From contig NZ_JAPDVG010000001.1 in NCBI RefSeq assembly GCF_026015625.1, forward strand, positions 186,001 to 250,000: a stretch of DNA of 64,000 nucleotides, written 5' to 3'. The DNA comes from Segatella copri (GTDB lineage Bacteria > Bacteroidota > Bacteroidia > Bacteroidales > Bacteroidaceae). The notes beneath the pieces are model-generated. The model saw only the letters and a list, made by a program, of their open reading frames with translations, was not told the DNA's origin and ran no database searches. The position numbers were made by a program, and so were the translations under genes. Positions 8,231-16,952 of this stretch are shown piece after piece (the first letter of the stretch is position 1; each line of letters starts with the position of its first letter).

Positions 8231-9811
8231 TTAATCCTCGTCGTCGAAGTCAACGCTGAAGTTCTTCTTGCCTCCGCGCTTGCCTCCGAAATCACGGCCA
8301 CCACGTTTGTCGCCTTTGAAGCCACCACGCTTGTCGCCTTTCTCGAAACGCTTTCCGTCGCGCTTGCCACCGAAGTCACGACCACCTTTGCGGTCGCCCT
8401 TGAAGCTACGGCTTCCACGCTTGTCATCGTCGTCATCATTGCGTCGACCGCCACCGATACGTGAACGGCCGCCCTTATGGAACTCAGCACGCTTCTTCTC
8501 GAAGTCTTCCAGACGGTGAGTATGGAACTTGAAAGAACGGATATCGTCCTCCTCGTTTTCAGTCTCCTCGCTAACACGCTTCTTGAATTCACGCTCCTTC
8601 TTGAAACGGTGCTTCTGAGCCATCTCGCTCTTCTCGCGCTCTGTCTTCACAATACCGCCTTCAGAACGGAAGTCCTTCATCTTGCCGTCGAACATCACAT
8701 ACTTGCGGAATTCGCACTCCAAGCTTCCGTTGAATACAGGAATCTTGATAGATGGTTTCAGACCAATCTGCTCGAAGCACTCCTCGCGGTAACTCAATAC
8801 CCAAGCCTCGTTGCCGGCAAAAGCCTTCTTGAAACGCTCACCGATCATCTTGTAGGTGTTCAGGAGGTTAGGGGTAGAGATGCGCTCGCCGTATGGAGGG
8901 TTCATCACGATGATGCTCTTCTCTGCTGGCTGGGTGAAGTCCTTGAAATCAGCCTGTGAGATGGTGATGTCCTTGCTAAGACCGGCAGCACGAACGTTGA
9001 GATTAGCTGTGTTTACAGCCTTCATGTCAACATCGTAGCCATAGATATGGTGCTCAAACTCGCGCTCCTGAGAGTCGTCGTTATAAATCGTATCGAAGAG
9101 ATCCTGGTCGAAATCGTTCCACTTCTCGAAGGCAAACTCCTTGCGGAATACACCTGGAGAGATGTTGCGGGCGATGAGGGCAGCTTCGATGGCGATGGTA
9201 CCTGAACCACACATCGGGTCGATGAAATCGCATTCGCCCTTCCAGCCGGTCATCAGAATCATACCTGCAGCGAGAACCTCGTTCAGAGGAGCCTCTACCT
9301 GCTCCTGGCGGTAGCCACGGCGGTGCAGACTCTCACCACTCGAATCGAGACTCAAGGTGGCATTGTCTTCTGCAATGTGGATGTTGAGACGGATATCCGG
9401 GTTAGATACGCTGATATTTGGACGTGTACCCTGCTTCTCGCGGAACCAGTCAACAATCGCATCCTTTACCTTGTAGGTTACGAAGCGTGAGTTGCGGAAC
9501 TCCTCTGAGTAGACTACTGAGTCAACAGAGAAAGTCTTCTTCACGTCTAAGATGTCATCCCACTTGATCTTCTGAATCTGATCATACACCTCTTCAGCGC
9601 TTCTAGCCTTGAAGTGCTTGATAGGCTTTAAGATACGGATGGCTGTGTGCAACTGGAAGTTAGCACGATACATCATTTCCTTGTCGCCTGTGAAAGACAC
9701 CATGCGGCGACCAATCTGTACATTATTGGCACCCAACTGGGTGAGCTCTTCAGCCAAGACAGGCTCGAGGCCCATGAAGGTCTTGGCAATGAGTTCAAAT
9801 TCCTGTTCCAT
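8231..9811 (-). CDS. THUMP-domain rRNA guanine-N2 methyltransferase (RlmL-like) with RGG-type tail
   Basis: A 526-residue protein. Residues about 1-160 form the THUMP RNA-binding part and about 165-390 the Rossmann methyltransferase: FIDPMCGSGTIAIEAAL binds S-adenosylmethionine and IVMNPPYGER is the catalytic NPPY motif. Known role of the family: m2G2445 methylation of 23S rRNA. Unusual: residues about 440-526 are a low-complexity basic tail rich in RGG, GGR, KGD and FGGKR units ending in an acidic VDFDDED, like the tails of DEAD-box RNA helicases. Its ATG lies inside the end of cysE (17-base overlap), so translation is coupled. Confidence 0.88.
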   Translation of the reverse strand: MEQEFELIAKTFMGLEPVLAEELTQLGANNVQIGRRMVSFTGDKEMMYRANFQLHTAIRILKPIKHFKARSAEEVYDQIQKIKWDDILDVKKTFSVDSVVYSEEFRNSRFVTYKVKDAIVDWFREKQGTRPNISVSNPDIRLNIHIAEDNATLSLDSSGESLHRRGYRQEQVEAPLNEVLAAGMILMTGWKGECDFIDPMCGSGTIAIEAALIARNISPGVFRKEFAFEKWNDFDQDLFDTIYNDDSQEREFEHHIYGYDVDMKAVNTANLNVRAAGLSKDITISQADFKDFTQPAEKSIIVMNPPYGERISTPNLLNTYKMIGERFKKAFAGNEAWVLSYREECFEQIGLKPSIKIPVFNGSLECEFRKYVMFDGKMKDFRSEGGIVKTEREKSEMAQKHRFKKEREFKKRVSEETENEEDDIRSFKFHTHRLEDFEKKRAEFHKGGRSRIGGGRRNDDDDDKRGSRSFKGDRKGGRDFGGKRDGKRFEKGDKRGGFKGDKRGGRDFGGKRGGKKNFSVDFDDED

Positions 9812-10736
9812 TATTGAATTCTATATCTAATAAACTTTGTTTTTCTTTTTTATATTTCTTTGTTTTCGGTTTCATATCCTTGGTAACCCATACGTTGGCT
9901 CCCACTACGCAGCCTTCTCCGATGGTGATGCGACCGAGGATGGTGGCATTGGCGTAGACGATGACATCATTTTCGAGGATAGGGTGGCGGGGGATTCCCT
10001 TGATAGGGTTGCCGTCCTTATCGAGAGGGAAACTCTTGGCTCCGAGGGTTACACCCTGGTAGAGTTTCACATTGTCGCCGATGATGCAGGTAGCTCCAAT
10101 CACCACACCCGTACCGTGGTCGATGGTGAAGTGCTTGCCGATGGTAGCCTCTGGGTTAATATCAATACCGGTTTCCGAATGAGCCAGTTCAGTCATCATT
10201 CTCGGAATGAGCGGCACTCCCAGTTCGTGCAGTACGTGGGCTATGCGGTAGTTGGTAATCGCTTTGATGACCGGGTAGCAGGAGATGATTTCTCCGTGGC
10301 TCATGGCAGCCGGGTCGCCCTCGTAGGCAGCCTCTACATCGGTAGCCAGAATCTTGCGAAGTCTCGGGAATTCCATGATTGCCTTGGCTGCAATCACGCC
10401 TGCCTTGGCACGCTGGTGCTGCAGTTCAGCCTGGGTTTCCGTTTCGCAGTCGTTGGCGAAGCAGAGACCGGCGAGGATCTGCTCTGACAGCATCTCATAG
10501 AGTTTCTCTACTCTTACTCCAATGTGATATTTGATGGTTGAGATATTTACCGAAGAATTGCCGAAATATCCCGGAAAGAGGATAGAACGGGACAAACTGA
10601 TGATTTCTTCGAGCGCCTTGCCCGAAGGAAGTGGATTCCCGTCTCGATGCTGATGGAAGAGACCCTTCAAAGATTCGGCGCTCGAAAGCTCCTCGATGGT
10701 CTCTGTCAGCTGATGAGTTAATGTATCTTTACTCAT
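9795..10736 (-). CDS. cysE: Serine O-acetyltransferase
   Basis: A 313-residue protein with an N-terminal helical part (1-170) and a C-terminal left-handed beta-helix with hexapeptide repeats, including the catalytic-site sequence DHGTGVVIGATCIIGDN and LYQGVTLGAKSFP. Known reaction: serine plus acetyl-CoA gives O-acetylserine, the entry to cysteine synthesis. It is longer than E. coli CysE (273 residues) and matches the EpsC/plant-type branch. A good promoter lies in front (10766-10796), and its 3' end overlaps the start of the rRNA methyltransferase gene by 17 bases. Confidence 0.92.
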   Translation of the reverse strand: MSKDTLTHQLTETIEELSSAESLKGLFHQHRDGNPLPSGKALEEIISLSRSILFPGYFGNSSVNISTIKYHIGVRVEKLYEMLSEQILAGLCFANDCETETQAELQHQRAKAGVIAAKAIMEFPRLRKILATDVEAAYEGDPAAMSHGEIISCYPVIKAITNYRIAHVLHELGVPLIPRMMTELAHSETGIDINPEATIGKHFTIDHGTGVVIGATCIIGDNVKLYQGVTLGAKSFPLDKDGNPIKGIPRHPILENDVIVYANATILGRITIGEGCVVGANVWVTKDMKPKTKKYKKEKQSLLDIEFNNGTGI

Positions 10737-10765
10737 TTTCTTAATGTCTCAATAAAATTTGAGTG

Positions 10766-10796
10766 CAAAGATACGATTATTTTCTTGAATGACAAA
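10766..10796 (-). promoter_or_regulatory. promoter of cysE
   Basis: Minus-strand TTTG (10796-10793), 19 bases, then TATCTTTG (10773-10766), close to the Bacteroidetes consensus. It lies 30 bases before the cysE start codon. Confidence 0.65.
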
Positions 10797-10855
10797 GAAA
10801 TAGCTATGGTTTTTTGTATTTTTTAGAGTGATTTTTTGGGGGATGAAAAATGGAA

Positions 10856-10890
10856 AGACCCATATACGGCGTTTTACCGTACATGGGTCT
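10856..10890 (-). terminator. terminator of the dehydratase-activase gene
   Basis: AGACCCAT-a-TACGG (10856-10869) pairs with CCGTA-c-ATGGGTCT (10877-10890), 13 bp around one mismatch, loop of 7. On the minus strand it is followed by TTTCCATTTTTC. It lies 9 bases after the stop codon of the activase gene (10899). Confidence 0.75.
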
Positions 10891-10898
10891 GGCTTGTC

Positions 10899-13800
10899 TT
10901 ATTTTGCGATGCTGTCCAGGAAGAGGAGCAGTCGGTTGGTGACGTTTACCTCTGAAACACCGGAATCGAAGTCGAGCGATACGAGGTTGAGTGTAGGGAA
11001 CCGGTCGTGGAGACGTTTCTCGATGCCCTTGGAAATCACGTGGTTGGCGATGCAGCCGAAAGGCTGGAGCGAGATGATGTTGTTCACGCCATCACGGATG
11101 TAACCTACGATGTCGGCAGGCAGAAGCCAGCCTTCTCCAAACTGGGCTGCGAGCGAAACCAGTCCCTGTACGTCCTTCGCATCATCATAGATATTGGTGA
11201 ACGGACGGAAGTAGCGGAACTTGCCGGCTGCCTTGTTTACCTGGCGCAATCTTCTGCCTATCAGCGCCTGATAAGCGCCCTTGATGATGAAATCGGGCAC
11301 TTTGGTGCAACTCAGCCGCATGTGTTTCTGTATCTCTACATTCACAAATTCCTGCAGGAAGAAAGGGGCAAGCAGAGGCGGAACCACCTCAATGCCGCGC
11401 GAAATGATGTTCTGCTCCAGGAACTGGTGGGCGAAAGGATTGAACTTCAGGAAGATTTCGCCTACGATTCCTACCTTCGGCAACGTTCTGTCGAGGGTCA
11501 TCTGGTTGAATTCTTCGGCTGCCTGTTCCAGGAGTCGGATGAGTCCTTTGGCTGAATTCTGGGCGATAGGTCCGTCTATCAGCTGCATGTATTTATCGCG
11601 CAACTCTCTGGCAATGCCCGGTTTACGCTCTCTTACGATGCAGGCGTTGTACATTTCGTTGATTGCATCGCCATAGAAAATGGCGGTAACGATAATCTGA
11701 CTGTATTTCAGCCAAGGCACATTGAAGCCGTCCTGCTCGTTGTAGTCTTGCTTGTCGTCTGTTGAGCCTGATGCTTCGCCTGTTGAGGCTGTTACACCGA
11801 GCGTGAGCAGCGGAATGTCCTGGAATCCATTGGAAATCATCGCACGTTTGATGAGGCCGGCGTAGTTGGTTGCGCGACATTGGCCGCCCGTCTGACTCAT
11901 CACTACTGCCGTATTATTCAGGTCGTATCTGCCTGATTTCAAGGCTTTGATGATGTCGCCGACGATGAGTGTTGCCGGATAACAGACTTCGTTGTTGGCA
12001 AACTTCAAGCCGAGTTCGGCGCTTACCTCATTGCTCATCGGAAGTACCTTTACATCATAGCCTATCAGTTTCAGGATAGGTGGAATGATAGGGGTGAGGT
12101 ATTCGGTCATGAAAGGAGCGAGAATCTTGCGATGAATATCCTGCCTGGTGAATACCTTGGTCTGCTGTAAATGTTGAATGTTGAGTGTTGAATGTTGAAT
12201 TTCTTCAGCTGTTGAATTTTTCACTCTTCGTTCTTCACTCTTCACTTCCTTTACTCCCTTCAGGCTTTCTATCAGCGAGCGGACACGGAGCTTCAGGGAG
12301 CCGATATTGCTCACGTCATCTATCTTCAGCAGCGTGAAAGGCTTGTTGTGGCGCTTCATGATGTCGCGAATCTCGTCCTGGATAAAACTGTCAGGACCGC
12401 AGCCGAAACTGGTCATCTGGACGAAATGAACCTCATCGCCCTGTTCGGCTACCCATTGTGCTGCCTTCAGAATACGGTTCATATACGCCCATTGCTTCAC
12501 GAGATAAGTCTCTGGCTGACAGTTGTATGCTTCGTTGTTGTCTTGGCTGGCTAAAGCTGCCTCATTTCTTTCTGTCGCCAGGTCCTCCAGATTGAAGTCT
12601 TTGAAATCTGCAAAGAGATTACCCCGGGCGATGTCTTCGCTGATGACGTTGACTCCCAGATTGGCTATCATCTCGCTCAGCTTGTGCTGAATCAGCGGGT
12701 CAGTATGATAAGGACGGCCTGCCAGCAGAATCGTAAGTCCCTTGTTTGGCTTAAGAGCCACTGTTTCTTCATTTTTCAGAATCTCCCAGCCCTGTTTCTT
12801 GATTTCGGCAGCATATACTGCCTGAGCATAGAGGGCCTCTCTCAGCGCTTTATGGGCAGTCTTCTTGCTTACTCCCAGTTGCTTGAGATAATCGGTAATC
12901 TGCTTTTCCAGCGCCTTAGGCTGGGCAAAGTTGATGACGGGCGTATCGATCGGTTTCTTCAGATTGATGACCGACTTGATGACATCGCTGTAGCCCGAAA
13001 CGACCGGACAGTTGAAGCTGTTCAGCGTATTCTTCGGGTCGTCATTATGCTCATAAACCACGTATGGCATGAGGATGCGGTCAACCTTCGGGTTCTCGTT
13101 GAGTTCCTTCAGATGACTGTGAGCCAGTTTAGCCGGGAAGCAGATATTGTCGCTCATCACCGTATTCAAGGCTCCTTCATACTGGCTGAAAGTGGAATCG
13201 GAAGAGAGAATCACGCCCAATCCGGCTGCCCGGAGCAGCGCATTCCAGAACGGATATTCCTCGTACATGTTGAGGATGCGAGGAATGCCTACCCATGTAC
13301 CGCGAAACGCCGTAGCAGGTGGGTTAACTACCTCTCTATCAAATAGTAAACTGTATTTGTATTCGTAGATATTTTTGCCTTTTATCCCGTTTACTCCCTT
13401 GTTGTTGAACACACGCTCGCACTTGTTTCCGGAGTAGAATCGGTTACCGCCGGCAAAGGTGTAGCGGGAAACATAACAATGGTTTTCGCAGCCTTTGCAT
13501 TGCAGCTGTTTGGTTTCATAATGAGCCAGATTCTGGAGATCATCGATGGATCTTGATGAGGCAGGGTGCTCGTCTTCTCCAGATGTGCGATGCTTGTAAT
13601 CTGCCGCTGCATGAAGGGCACAGCCGTAGGCGCCCATCAGTTCAGGCATGTTGCTTCGTGCCACTTCGGTATGGGTGAGCAACTCAAATGCTCTTACCAC
13701 CGCATCGTTTCTCATTGTACCACCCTGCACAACGATTTTGCCTCCAAGGTTCTCATTACCATGGAGTTTCAATACCTTATAAAGACAGTTCTTGATGACC

Positions 13801-15362
13801 GAATAAGAGATTCCGGCAGAAATATCAGCTACAGAAGCGCCCTCTCTGAGCACCTGTTTTACCTTCGAGTTCATGAAGACGGTGCAGCGGGTTCCCAGGT
13901 CGCAGGGAGCCTTCGACTGGCAGGCGAGTTGAGCAAAATCGCCTACAGAATAACCCATATTGTTGGCAAAGGTCTGGATGAATGTTCCGCAGCCCGAACT
14001 GCACGCCTCGTTGAGTTCCATGCGCACCACAGCCCCTTTCTCCACGAAGATAGCCTTCATGTCCTGTCCGCCGATGTCCAGGATAAAACTCACGTCAGGC
14101 ATGAGTGAGGCAGCCGCTCTTTCGTGCGCCATTGTTTCGATAATGCCGCTATCGAGGCCGAAAGCCGCCTTGATAAGTTCTTCGCCGTAACCTGTAGAGC
14201 AGGAGCCTACGATTTCCAGTTCAGCGCCTCGCAATGCAGCTTCCTGCTTCAGGGCGTTCAGTCCATCCGCTACAGCCTTGATCGGATTTCCCAGATTCAG
14301 GCGGTAATTGGTAAAGACAATATCTCCCGTAGGCGTCTCCGCATTCACCCTTACCGCAACAATCTTCGTCGTAGTAGAGCCCGAGTCAATACCAATCACA
14401 ACCTGCTGTTTTCCTTTATTCAGCGGTTTGGTTTCCGTAGCGAATTTCGCCTTAGATTTGAGCCATTCCTGGTGCTCTTTCTCATTCTTGAACAGAGGCA
14501 GCAGACTGCTGGTCCATTCCGTTTGTATTTCTTTTTTCATCCGGCTTCTGAGAACAGATACTGAGGCAGCAGAATCTGCCGATTTAGCCCGATAAGCACA
14601 GCCCAGAGCCGGAATGAGATTGCTGTTTCCTGATACGATGAAGTCGTTTGGAGAGAGATGGAGATAATCGCAGAAAGCCTTGCGGAGAGCCGGAAGAAAG
14701 GTAAGCGGACCGCCGCAGAGCAGGATAGGAGCCTCGAAACTGATGCCGTGAGAAAGCGTAACCACCGTCTGTACGGCGATGGAATGGAAGATGCTGGCTG
14801 CAATATCGGCTTCGGGCAGATTGCGCGCCATCAGGTTCTGGATGTCGGTCTTGGCAAACACGCCGCAGCGGGCAGCCATCGGATAAACGTGCTCTGCCTT
14901 CATCGCCAACTCGCTCATCTTCTGGTTCTCTACGCCCATCAGCACACTCATCTGGTCGATGAAAGCGCCCGTTCCGCCGGCGCAGTTGCCGTTCATGCGC
15001 AGTTCCATATTTCCGTTTTCCTTGAAGAAGATAACCTTCGCGTCCTCGCCACCAATATCGATGAGCGCCTTCGCCTCAGGATGAGCCGTACGGGCATAGA
15101 CCGATGCAGCCACCACCTCCTGTACAAACTCCGCCTGGAGCTGTTCGGCAGTAGCCATTCCTACGCTTCCCGTTACGCAGATTCTTGCCTCTGCATCGCC
15201 CGTGAGGGCTAAAATCTCATCGAAATATTGTGACACAAGTTCGTTGACACGAGCGTTGTGGCGTTCGTATTTTGAGTAAATTACCCGATTATCGCTGTCG
15301 ATAACGGCTATTTTGGCTGTCGTAGAGCCAACGTCCAGTCCTATGTAATAAGTCTTCTCCAT
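10899..15362 (-). CDS. 2-hydroxyacyl-CoA dehydratase activase-like fusion protein (BadF/BcrA type)
   Basis: A very large 1487-residue protein. Residues about 1-290 and 320-600 are two ASKHA-fold activase domains (YYIGLDVGSTTAKIAV and QQVVIGIDSGSTTTKIV; GGEDAK and GGQDMKAIF; ACSSGCGTF with conserved Cys for a [4Fe-4S] cluster). A Cys-rich stretch near 640 and a DUF2229/HgdB-like region fill the rest (about 690-1480). Family knowledge: activases drive ATP-dependent electron transfer to 2-hydroxyacyl-CoA dehydratases; this long fused type is common in Bacteroidetes, Firmicutes and Fusobacteria and its substrate is not established. Residues about 1053-1075 are encoded by inserted short tandem repeats. 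The MATE gene ends 49 bases upstream. Confidence 0.85.
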   Translation of the reverse strand: MEKTYYIGLDVGSTTAKIAVIDSDNRVIYSKYERHNARVNELVSQYFDEILALTGDAEARICVTGSVGMATAEQLQAEFVQEVVAASVYARTAHPEAKALIDIGGEDAKVIFFKENGNMELRMNGNCAGGTGAFIDQMSVLMGVENQKMSELAMKAEHVYPMAARCGVFAKTDIQNLMARNLPEADIAASIFHSIAVQTVVTLSHGISFEAPILLCGGPLTFLPALRKAFCDYLHLSPNDFIVSGNSNLIPALGCAYRAKSADSAASVSVLRSRMKKEIQTEWTSSLLPLFKNEKEHQEWLKSKAKFATETKPLNKGKQQVVIGIDSGSTTTKIVAVRVNAETPTGDIVFTNYRLNLGNPIKAVADGLNALKQEAALRGAELEIVGSCSTGYGEELIKAAFGLDSGIIETMAHERAAASLMPDVSFILDIGGQDMKAIFVEKGAVVRMELNEACSSGCGTFIQTFANNMGYSVGDFAQLACQSKAPCDLGTRCTVFMNSKVKQVLREGASVADISAGISYSVIKNCLYKVLKLHGNENLGGKIVVQGGTMRNDAVVRAFELLTHTEVARSNMPELMGAYGCALHAAADYKHRTSGEDEHPASSRSIDDLQNLAHYETKQLQCKGCENHCYVSRYTFAGGNRFYSGNKCERVFNNKGVNGIKGKNIYEYKYSLLFDREVVNPPATAFRGTWVGIPRILNMYEEYPFWNALLRAAGLGVILSSDSTFSQYEGALNTVMSDNICFPAKLAHSHLKELNENPKVDRILMPYVVYEHNDDPKNTLNSFNCPVVSGYSDVIKSVINLKKPIDTPVINFAQPKALEKQITDYLKQLGVSKKTAHKALREALYAQAVYAAEIKKQGWEILKNEETVALKPNKGLTILLAGRPYHTDPLIQHKLSEMIANLGVNVISEDIARGNLFADFKDFNLEDLATERNEAALASQDNNEAYNCQPETYLVKQWAYMNRILKAAQWVAEQGDEVHFVQMTSFGCGPDSFIQDEIRDIMKRHNKPFTLLKIDDVSNIGSLKLRVRSLIESLKGVKEVKSEERRVKNSTAEEIQHSTLNIQHLQQTKVFTRQDIHRKILAPFMTEYLTPIIPPILKLIGYDVKVLPMSNEVSAELGLKFANNEVCYPATLIVGDIIKALKSGRYDLNNTAVVMSQTGGQCRATNYAGLIKRAMISNGFQDIPLLTLGVTASTGEASGSTDDKQDYNEQDGFNVPWLKYSQIIVTAIFYGDAINEMYNACIVRERKPGIARELRDKYMQLIDGPIAQNSAKGLIRLLEQAAEEFNQMTLDRTLPKVGIVGEIFLKFNPFAHQFLEQNIISRGIEVVPPLLAPFFLQEFVNVEIQKHMRLSCTKVPDFIIKGAYQALIGRRLRQVNKAAGKFRYFRPFTNIYDDAKDVQGLVSLAAQFGEGWLLPADIVGYIRDGVNNIISLQPFGCIANHVISKGIEKRLHDRFPTLNLVSLDFDSGVSEVNVTNRLLLFLDSIAK
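12167..12246. repeat. in-frame low-complexity repeat insertion inside the activase fusion gene
   Basis: Two kinds of short repeat lie side by side inside the coding sequence: four copies of the heptamer TGTTGAA (12171-12201), the same as in the array at 4395-4511, and CACTCTTC/GTTCTTC units (12221-12246). They encode a linker reading KSEERRVKN and HSTLNIQHL. The reading frame stays open, and the insertion falls between the two large domains. Confidence 0.7.
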
Positions 15363-15411
15363 TTCTCTTATCTCAAGTGTTTTCTTTTATCTTCTAGTAT
15401 CTTCTTATCTT

Positions 15412-16779
15412 CTAGTGGCTTTTCCCAAGTTCCATCTGCTCTCTTCTCATATCCCTGAAAGCGCTCCAGGCTATCGGAACCGCAACGGCAAACGAGCAGC
15501 AATCTGCCCACATCTGACACATCTCAACGCCCAGCAGTCCGAAGAAATAGGGGAGGATGAAGATGAGCGGAATGAAGAAAAGTCCGCTGCGTGCTGCCGC
15601 TACGATGTTGGCTCTCACCGGTTTACGGATGGTCTGCATCAGCATGTTGGTGAGCACGATACTGGCTACGAGCGGAAAACTGAGCACCTGCCATCGCAAA
15701 GCCACCGAACCTACGGCTACAACCGCTGCATCATCGCGGAAGATGCTGATGATGGATGTTGAGAAGATGAAGCCGAGAAGGGCACAGACGCTGAGGAAAA
15801 CCGTGCCGCATTTGATGCAGAAAAAGAAGGCTTCCTTTACGCGCCCATAGAGTTTGGCTCCGTAGCAGAATCCGCAGAGCGGCTGGAATCCCTGACCCAG
15901 ACCGATGACCATCGCATAGGTGAAGAAGGAGATGCGGGTAACGATGCTCATGCCCGCAATGGCTGCATCGCCAAACGCACCTGCTGCCACATTGAGCATC
16001 AGCGTAGCAATACTTCCCAGTCCCTGTCTTGACAGCGAAGGGGTTCCGCCGAAGATAATCTCCTTGGCAAAGGCGCGGGTAGGGGTGAAATTGCTGAGAC
16101 GGATGCGGATGTTCTCGCCTTTATGCGTCATCCAGAAGAGCATGGCGCAGCCGAAACACTGGCTGATGAGGGTGGCTACGGCGGCTCCGGTAATGCCCAG
16201 CTGGAAGTAGAGAATGAGCAGAGGAGCCAGAATCAGATTGAGCAGCACCCCCGACATGATGCCCTTCATCGCATACATCGCATTGCCCTGGAAGCGCATC
16301 AGGTTATTCAGCGTAAGCGAGGTGGTCATAAAGGGAGCACCCAGCAGGATAATGCCCAGATAACGCTCTGTATAAGGAAGAATGGTGGGCGTAGAACCCA
16401 TCAGAAGGCAGAGCGGAGTGAGGAAAAGATGACCTAGAATGGCGATGAGGAGACCGGTAAGAAAACTCAGCACAAAGCCCGTTGTTGCCATCTTCTGTGC
16501 CTCTTCCGTATGCTTGGCGCCCAACTGTCGCGAAACATAATTGCCTGCTCCGTGACCGAAGAAAAAACCAATCGCCTGAATCACAGCCATTGCTGCAAAG
16601 GCAACGCCTACCGCTGCCACACTCTGCGTGTTGATGCTGCCCACGAAATAGGTGTCGGCGAGGTTGTACATGCTCGTCGACAGCATACTGATAATCGTTG
16701 GTATGGCCATCGTAAAAATCACATGATGCACAGGGGCATGAGTGAGGAACGTATAGTTGTCTCTTTTCTCTTTCTTCAT
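15412..16779 (-). CDS. MATE family multidrug/Na+ efflux transporter
   Basis: A 455-residue protein with twelve hydrophobic segments and the two-fold MATE layout. Typical sequences are TMAIPTIISMLSTSMYNLADTYF near the start and LGQGFQPLCGFCYGAK in the middle. Known role: antiport of drugs or metabolites against Na+ or H+ in the inner membrane. A promoter-like box TACCTTTG (minus, 16822-16815) lies 36 bases before the start. It is 49 bases upstream of the activase gene, so both may share a transcript. Substrate cannot be read from sequence. Confidence 0.9.
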   Translation of the reverse strand: MKKEKRDNYTFLTHAPVHHVIFTMAIPTIISMLSTSMYNLADTYFVGSINTQSVAAVGVAFAAMAVIQAIGFFFGHGAGNYVSRQLGAKHTEEAQKMATTGFVLSFLTGLLIAILGHLFLTPLCLLMGSTPTILPYTERYLGIILLGAPFMTTSLTLNNLMRFQGNAMYAMKGIMSGVLLNLILAPLLILYFQLGITGAAVATLISQCFGCAMLFWMTHKGENIRIRLSNFTPTRAFAKEIIFGGTPSLSRQGLGSIATLMLNVAAGAFGDAAIAGMSIVTRISFFTYAMVIGLGQGFQPLCGFCYGAKLYGRVKEAFFFCIKCGTVFLSVCALLGFIFSTSIISIFRDDAAVVAVGSVALRWQVLSFPLVASIVLTNMLMQTIRKPVRANIVAAARSGLFFIPLIFILPYFFGLLGVEMCQMWADCCSFAVAVPIAWSAFRDMRREQMELGKSH

Positions 16780-16814
16780 AACTTTATGATGCTCTTTTGG
16801 GGCATTTCGACCTG

Positions 16815-16822
16815 CAAAGGTA
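16815..16822 (-). promoter_or_regulatory. -7 box of the MATE gene
   Basis: Minus-strand TACCTTTG followed by GC, 36 bases before the MATE start codon. No clear -33 element. Confidence 0.45.
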
Positions 16823-16883
16823 CATAAATATCCACAAAGTTGGACAATTATGAACCAACTTTTATAAATTTATAAGAAAAGAG

Positions 16884-16914
16884 TTGCATTATTCATAAAT
16901 TTATTGTATTTTTG
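16884..16914 (+). promoter_or_regulatory. promoter of the GNAT-like gene
   Basis: TTG (16884-16886), 20 bases, TATTTTTG (16907-16914), 38 bases before the start at 16953. It is divergent from the MATE promoter. Confidence 0.6.
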
Positions 16915-16952
16915 TGCCGCAATTGAATATATATACATAAAACAATATACTA

